Assembly (NCBI GenBank): GCA_002311665.1
Contig: DBYX01000016.1
Location: forward strand, 1 to 45,222
From: Lachnoclostridium sp. UBA1175
GTDB taxonomy: Bacteria > Bacillota > Clostridia > Lachnospirales > Lachnospiraceae
Reading direction: 5' to 3'
DNA: 45,222 nucleotides
Within the stretch, counting starts at the first letter, position 1. Every line of letters starts with the position of its first letter. This document shows, piece after piece, positions 41,618-45,222 of the stretch. The position numbers were made by a program, and so were the translations under genes. Below the pieces are notes generated by a model that was given only the letters and a program-made list of their open reading frames with translations, ran no database searches and was not told the DNA's origin.

Positions 41618-41645
41618 GTACTTGTCTGCGTCGCGTCGCAAGTAC
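41618..41645. promoter_or_regulatory. Inverted repeat in the XRE-GyrI leader
   Basis: GTACTTG (41618-41624) and CAAGTAC (41639-41645) lie 20-47 bases before the start codon. This is an operator or a 5' hairpin. Confidence 0.45.
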
Positions 41646-41687
41646 AGAGTATCATGCATAAGCCGTACATTCCACCAACCCCGGGGT

Positions 41688-41707
41688 GCATTTTCCGCGG
41701 AAAATGC
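41688..41707. terminator. Perfect 20-bp palindrome made of two CATTTTCCG words
   Basis: Two head-to-head words form GCATTTTCCGCGGAAAATGC, 25 bases after the stop of the gene ending at 41732. The outer bases extend the stem. Inverted uptake-sequence pairs act as terminators in other bacteria; no T-run follows here, so termination is only possible. Confidence 0.5.
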
Positions 41708-41731
41708 CACCTCAGGTTGCGCGCGTCAACA

Positions 41732-42604
41732 TTATTTCATCGCCATGGACGCGTATAACGTGACCCACTTATTGGCCTCTCCGACATCTCCCGCCTTAAA
41801 CGCGGGAACACTCTTCGAGGCGGTCAGGATGTATCGTCCGTTCTCCAGACGGTGCCGGTTCAGCACCTCATATCCGGCCTGCATCGCCTCCGACTCCGGC
41901 GCAACTCCCAAAGCTCTCAGTGCATAGACGATCATGTGCGCGCCGATCTTGATCGGATCCGGCGGATAAAACGTCCCGAGCATCACATCCACCATCGGAG
42001 TTTTCATATCATCTGTGCGATAGAAGATATTTCGCTTCGTAAAATACTGCGCCAACGCGCTCTCACATTCCTGCGGATATCCCTGCAAATGCAGTTCCGC
42101 TGCCAGCAGAAGATATTCCACCGTCAGCCTCGCGCAGCTCTTGTGCGGCTTTCTCGGGTCGTTGATCTTTTTATTCGTGCTGATGCAGCCGAACCCGCCG
42201 TCTTCCTTGATCAGCCGCAGGACACTGTCTACCTCGTTCTTCACTACATTTTCCGAATAATATCCAAGCTTTACCAGGTTCCGAAGAAGGAGCGGTTCCC
42301 CGCACAACATCTTAAACCCGGTGCTCTCGATCAACGCGAAAACGTCCTCGTCGATATCCTGTCCGATATCGTCACGGGTCAATCCCCACTCGGCAAAGCT
42401 CATGATCGCGTCGTACTTATCCCAGGGCTTGTCTTTCTTAAGTTTCCTGAGCCCGCGCTCATAGATCTTGCTCTGCAGCAGTGCCTGCTTACACGCAACA
42501 ACCTGCTCGTCATCGTCCGGCAATCCGACATACTCCTTGAGCGCCCGCAGGCGCACCTCCGGATTGGTTTCTTCCAGCAGCCATTCCCTAATCGTCTGTT
42601 CCAT
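41732..42604 (-). CDS. Alpha/alpha-toroid (prenyltransferase/squalene-cyclase-like) protein of unknown function
   Basis: The 290-residue all-helical protein has repeated helix pairs. DGGFGCI (within about residues 134-145) resembles the QW-like glycine-rich turn of squalene-cyclase or prenyltransferase toroids, and LENGRYILTA (about 251-260) is a second such turn. No catalytic motif can be named. The ATG at 42604 is preferred because GGAGG lies five bases before it and overlaps the upstream ATG at 42616. An 18-base palindromic element over the -10 region (42647-42667) suggests regulated expression. The upstream neighbour is an XRE-TPR regulator. Confidence 0.6.
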   Translation of the reverse strand: MEQTIREWLLEETNPEVRLRALKEYVGLPDDDEQVVACKQALLQSKIYERGLRKLKKDKPWDKYDAIMSFAEWGLTRDDIGQDIDEDVFALIESTGFKMLCGEPLLLRNLVKLGYYSENVVKNEVDSVLRLIKEDGGFGCISTNKKINDPRKPHKSCARLTVEYLLLAAELHLQGYPQECESALAQYFTKRNIFYRTDDMKTPMVDVMLGTFYPPDPIKIGAHMIVYALRALGVAPESEAMQAGYEVLNRHRLENGRYILTASKSVPAFKAGDVGEANKWVTLYASMAMK

Positions 42605-42646
42605 AGCATCCTCCATTTTTCCGAATACTCCGATGCCTTCGCACCC

Positions 42647-42667
42647 TTTGCTTTAGTATAAAGCAAA
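42647..42667. promoter_or_regulatory. Operator-like dyad over the -10 of the toroid gene
   Basis: TTTGCTTTA-gta-TAAAGCAAA has perfect 9-bp arms. On minus its centre reads TATACT, a good -10, so a bound repressor would block the promoter. The XRE-TPR regulator upstream is the obvious candidate. Confidence 0.55.
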
Positions 42668-42792
42668 AAGGGGCTTTCTTCCCGACAATCCGTGCTCACA
42701 TCAGACGGCTGACCGATCCCCCTGCTCCCCATCAGTCCCACTCCTTTTCATAACATTTTATCATATTCAACGGCACTCGTCTATAACGGAAC

Positions 42793-42820
42793 GGCAGGAG
42801 AAGATTTCTCTCCTCCTGCC
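42793..42820 (-). terminator. Terminator-like hairpin after the XRE-TPR gene
   Basis: GGCAGGAG (42793-42800) pairs with CTCCTGCC (42813-42820). The following minus-strand tract is only weakly T-rich. Confidence 0.5.
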
Positions 42821-42840
42821 ATGAAGCCTTGTAACACCGG

Positions 42841-43887
42841 TTACTTTGCGATCGAAGCCAATTTCTCTTTTACAGCCTTGAAACGCTTGCTCTTGCGCAC
42901 CGGATCATACCGCTCCTGATCCAGATACGGCAGATAATACCATGCCAGATTATGCGGCACCGACGGATCCGCGCAGCGACCCTTCTCAACATGCTGCAGC
43001 ATCTTCTCGAGGCAGTCCAGCGTCTCCTCCTTTTTGTTCATTGCCACATAATACGTTGCCATATACCGATACAGCATCGCCATGGGTCCTTCCAATGCTG
43101 CAGCCTTATCCGGCTCTACCATTCCGCTTACTTTTTCACAGAACTCCACCATACATTTGAAATAGCTTAACTTCGTGTCCCAGTTTTCCTGTTCATTCGG
43201 AAGAGTAAAAGCCACATAGTCGCGGAGAACATTTACGGTATGTCGTATCAGAGACAAAATGCAGTCCTCGATCTCCTCCTTCTTCTGGATCGTCCCGTTG
43301 AAGCAATCCGTAATGAAAATCTCTCTGCAGGAATCGAGGCTGGGAAGCATTGACACCACTTCGTCATAGCCCTGTTCATCCTTCCACGCTTCCTTGTAGA
43401 GAACGGCCAGCTCCTTCACGCACGTGAATCGGAAGTCATAATCGTCCGACTGCTTGATCATGTCTCGAAGCATCTTCTCTGCCTCCCGCAAGCTGGCCTG
43501 GTCCGGGGTTTCCTCCCACATCTCCGAGCAGAGAGCCCTGGCCAAAGCAAGCCGGATCTTCATATCGCTCGGGAATTCTGCATGATACTCCCGTAACAGG
43601 TTGAAGGCAGTAGGATTATACCCGCATTCCTCGATATGACTGATCGTGGAATAGATCTCCTCTCTTCTGGCCTCCCGCTCGGAAAGCTTAACGCCGAGGA
43701 GCTCGTCCACACTGATCCCGAAGAAGCCGGCCAGCTCCGGAAGGTATTCGATCGCAGGATATCCCGTTCCCGATTCCCACCGGCTGATCGCCTGTGCCGT
43801 AACACCAATGCTCTCCGCCAGCTTTTCCTGTGTCACACTTTTTTGGTTTCTTAACTTTTTAATATTTTCGCCTATTGTTATCATCAT
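42841..43887 (-). CDS. XRE regulator with TPR-like helical repeats
   Basis: The 348-residue protein has an XRE HTH (about 7-62; QEKLAESIGVTAQAISRWESG) and a long helical C-terminus (about 75-340) with TPR-like repeats. This layout is known from peptide- or protein-sensing RRNPP-like regulators and related XRE-TPR proteins. No signal-peptide pheromone gene is seen next to it. The ATG at 43887 follows GGGAG, and a promoter lies at 43947-43975. It may control the toroid-like gene downstream. Confidence 0.82.
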   Translation of the reverse strand: MMITIGENIKKLRNQKSVTQEKLAESIGVTAQAISRWESGTGYPAIEYLPELAGFFGISVDELLGVKLSEREARREEIYSTISHIEECGYNPTAFNLLREYHAEFPSDMKIRLALARALCSEMWEETPDQASLREAEKMLRDMIKQSDDYDFRFTCVKELAVLYKEAWKDEQGYDEVVSMLPSLDSCREIFITDCFNGTIQKKEEIEDCILSLIRHTVNVLRDYVAFTLPNEQENWDTKLSYFKCMVEFCEKVSGMVEPDKAAALEGPMAMLYRYMATYYVAMNKKEETLDCLEKMLQHVEKGRCADPSVPHNLAWYYLPYLDQERYDPVRKSKRFKAVKEKLASIAK

Positions 43888-43946
43888 GTTATCACGCTCC
43901 CATCAATCTTCGGTTCATTTTTCGTAGTTCGTAAGCTTACAACCAA

Positions 43947-43975
43947 ACTATACTGTGCCGGCAGGCAAAAAACAA
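43947..43975 (-). promoter_or_regulatory. Promoter of the XRE-TPR gene
   Basis: On minus, TTGTTT (43970-43975), a 17-base spacer and TATAGT (43947-43952). Confidence 0.6.
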
Positions 43976-44029
43976 TTATCAATTCATTGTTAACAGCTAA
44001 ACGTTTCGTTGCGTTCATCTTAAAACAAA

Positions 44030-44049
44030 TGCCGGACTCGTATCCGGCA
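44030..44049 (-). terminator. Terminator after the S51 peptidase gene
   Basis: TGCCGGA (44030-44036) pairs with TCCGGCA (44043-44049), followed on minus by TTTGTTTT. Confidence 0.8.
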
Positions 44050-44056
44050 CTTTATC

Positions 44057-44157
44057 CTATAGCGCTTTGGCCGCTTCGGAAGCATAGCCATTGCCTCTTG
44101 CATCCTTCCGGACGACCCAACCGAGCTCGTAGTTCCGATCCGCTACGCCAGCGAAAT
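44057..44157 (-). pseudogene. GNAT acetyltransferase remnant
   Basis: Read two bases out of frame with the S51 end, the minus strand gives about 33 codons whose core is YELGWVVRKDARGNGYASEA, then AKAL and a stop at 44057. The ELGWVV and RGNGYASEA segments are the beta4 strand and acetyl-CoA pyrophosphate loop of RimJ/L-type GNATs. Both the first half and the C-terminal third of a GNAT are missing, so it is a fragment. It overlaps the S51 C-terminus and precedes the terminator at 44030. Confidence 0.55.
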
Positions 44158-44754
44158 ACGATCGTCCTCAATGTAAACAGCTTGCCCGTCGCTCAGTAAT
44201 ATATCTTCGCCGTTTTTCGGAAAATCAGTCATCCTCTCCCCATTCCAGTGGGGAACAATCGAATTCGGAATGTACTGTAATCCTTCGTTCAGATTGCCCG
44301 CTGCGAACATGCTTCCCGCACTGATCCCGACATACACCAGTCCTTCGTTGACAGCCGCTGTCAGCGCTTCGTCAAAGCCCGTTCTTCGCATCTCGCGACA
44401 TAATACGCTTACGTCTCCTCCCGTAACAAATACGGCGTCAAACGATCCCGCTTCCTCCGGAGTAAGCAGCCGGGAAACCATCGCAGGCTTCTCAACATAC
44501 ACCGAATATGTTCTTGCATATCCCTTTGACAGTATCAGCTCCAGGTTATAGATGAGGACATTCTCACTGCGGATCCCCATTTTGCCCAACTCATGCAGAC
44601 AAACGGCAAGCCCTTCTCGTGCCCCGTCAGTTTCAATTCCGGCCGTCGGGATCAGAAGAACTCTTAATTCACCGGGATCCTTCCCGCATCTGCGAAGAAA
44701 GATGTCCCGTAACGACTCTGACAACCCACTCGACGTTAACAGCAGTGTTCTCAT
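44143..44754 (-). CDS. Peptidase S51-family (PepE/cyanophycinase-like) protein
   Basis: The 203-residue protein matches the S51 class I glutamine-amidotransferase-like fold, with nucleophile S145 in VGISAGSM (the GxSAG elbow), TGGDVSVL (about 111-118) and IVPHWN with H169. S51 enzymes are serine exopeptidases acting on Asp dipeptides or related amides. It is cytoplasmic. The ATG at 44754 follows GGGGGAG. The gene is 36 bases after the methyltransferase stop in the same direction and is likely co-transcribed. The C-terminus overlaps a GNAT remnant in another frame. Confidence 0.85.
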   Translation of the reverse strand: MRTLLLTSSGLSESLRDIFLRRCGKDPGELRVLLIPTAGIETDGAREGLAVCLHELGKMGIRSENVLIYNLELILSKGYARTYSVYVEKPAMVSRLLTPEEAGSFDAVFVTGGDVSVLCREMRRTGFDEALTAAVNEGLVYVGISAGSMFAAGNLNEGLQYIPNSIVPHWNGERMTDFPKNGEDILLSDGQAVYIEDDRISLA

Positions 44755-44790
44755 AATAACTCCCCCATCTCCACCTACGCGGGTTCGAAA

Positions 44791-45222
44791 CTATTTCAGT
44801 TTCATGACACAACCATACAACAACGGAATGTCTATGTATTCTTCCGTCATTTCCCGACCTCGTTTTTCGATGCTGACGATCTCAAAATCGGAATCGAAAA
44901 AGTCCCGCAGTCTTTGTTCCGAAAATGACACGCCCGTGTTCCTTTTCGTGTAAAACTCCAGGTCATCCAGTTCCTCGGCTCCGTCTTCATCGGCTGAAAA
45001 ACACAGAAGGACAAAGTGTCCGTTCTCTTTCAGAATTGCCTTGAGAAGCTCTCTGTACTGCAGCCTTCTGTGCGGCGGCAGATGATGAAACATTCCACTG
45101 TCGATCACAAGATCGTACTTTCGGCCCTCAAAGTCAACCGTCAGAAAATTACTGCAGATAAACCTTGCGTTTTCAAGCCCTTGCGCCTTGTCCTTTGCAT
45201 TACGGATTGCGACTTCGGAAGA
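44791..45222 (-). CDS. Class I SAM-dependent methyltransferase, N-terminus cut by window edge
   Basis: The open frame continues unbroken to base 45222, so the gene is truncated at the window edge; 143 residues are visible. The first visible residues (SSEVAIRNAKDKA) are the acidic-loop helix after motif I. RKYDLVIDSGMFHHLP is motif II/post-II, and the rest is the usual C-terminal beta-hairpin domain ending YGCVMKLK. Motif I (the GxGxG loop) lies outside. It methylates an unknown small molecule or macromolecule. An internal GTG at 45108 is not the start. Confidence 0.85.
   Translation of the reverse strand, partial: SSEVAIRNAKDKAQGLENARFICSNFLTVDFEGRKYDLVIDSGMFHHLPPHRRLQYRELLKAILKENGHFVLLCFSADEDGAEELDDLEFYTKRNTGVSFSEQRLRDFFDSDFEIVSIEKRGREMTEEYIDIPLLYGCVMKLK

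Noticed and set aside
1..45222. tRNA or rRNA genes
   Set aside because: No cloverleaf with a T-loop GGTTCGAATCC-like sequence or rRNA segment was noticed on either strand.

Overview
This 45.2 kb window looks like chromosome from a gut or rumen Clostridia bacterium, probably Lachnospiraceae. Supporting signs are strong GGAGG ribosome sites, clostridial-type sigma-A promoters (TTGNNN-17-TATAAT), secreted proteins with Pro-Thr linkers plus CBM2, BACON and Listeria-Bacteroides repeats, intracellular GH8/GH10 xylan enzymes, and several XRE regulators. No rRNA, tRNA or CRISPR array was seen. Nearly everything is on the minus strand; only a GT8-acyltransferase pair is on plus.

Layout. (1) 1-7.35 kb is an AT-richer accessory block. 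It holds a small excisionase-like HTH gene, a mosaic protein with six zinc ribbons around a PD-(D/E)XK-like nuclease core, a large secreted BACON/repeat protein ending in a C39-like cysteine peptidase domain, and a small membrane protein. It abuts a broken glycerate kinase gene (7348-7407), which marks a deletion or insertion junction. (2) 7.4-13.0 kb is GC-rich: a HAD-GNAT fusion, a membrane HD-GYP protein with a heavily structured leader, glmS, and an XRE regulator. (3) 13.3-21.3 kb is a five-gene envelope operon (lipoprotein, anchored VanX-like M15D peptidase, wall-repeat transglutaminase, MBOAT acyltransferase, DHHW/AlgJ-like partner). It has a visible promoter and terminator and is followed upstream by a membrane protein gene. 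(4) 22.3-31.4 kb holds two tandem paralogous giant secreted proteins: degenerate VWA, GxSxA lipase-like hydrolase, repeats, two CBM2. (5) 31.7-35.3 kb holds GH8 and GH10 xylan enzymes followed by a membrane TIR-SEL1 protein. (6) 35.3-45.2 kb holds a probably leaderless XRE-membrane regulator, the divergent GT8-PlsC pair, an esterase, a HAD phosphatase, a MATE exporter next to an XRE-GyrI drug-sensor regulator, an alpha/alpha-toroid-like protein, an XRE-TPR regulator, an S51 peptidase followed by a GNAT remnant, and a methyltransferase cut by the window edge.

The signal no feature type explains is a 9-base word, CATTTTCCG/CGGAAAATG. It occurs 17 times by my reading, against about 0.3 expected by chance. 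It lies in both orientations, in several reading frames, is enriched between genes, and occurs once as a perfect 20-bp palindrome. It behaves like an uptake-sequence-type or architectural DNA word. The other strongest leads are the paired VWA-hydrolase-CBM2 giants, the envelope acylation/remodelling operon, and the zinc-ribbon nuclease mosaic beside a gene breakpoint.
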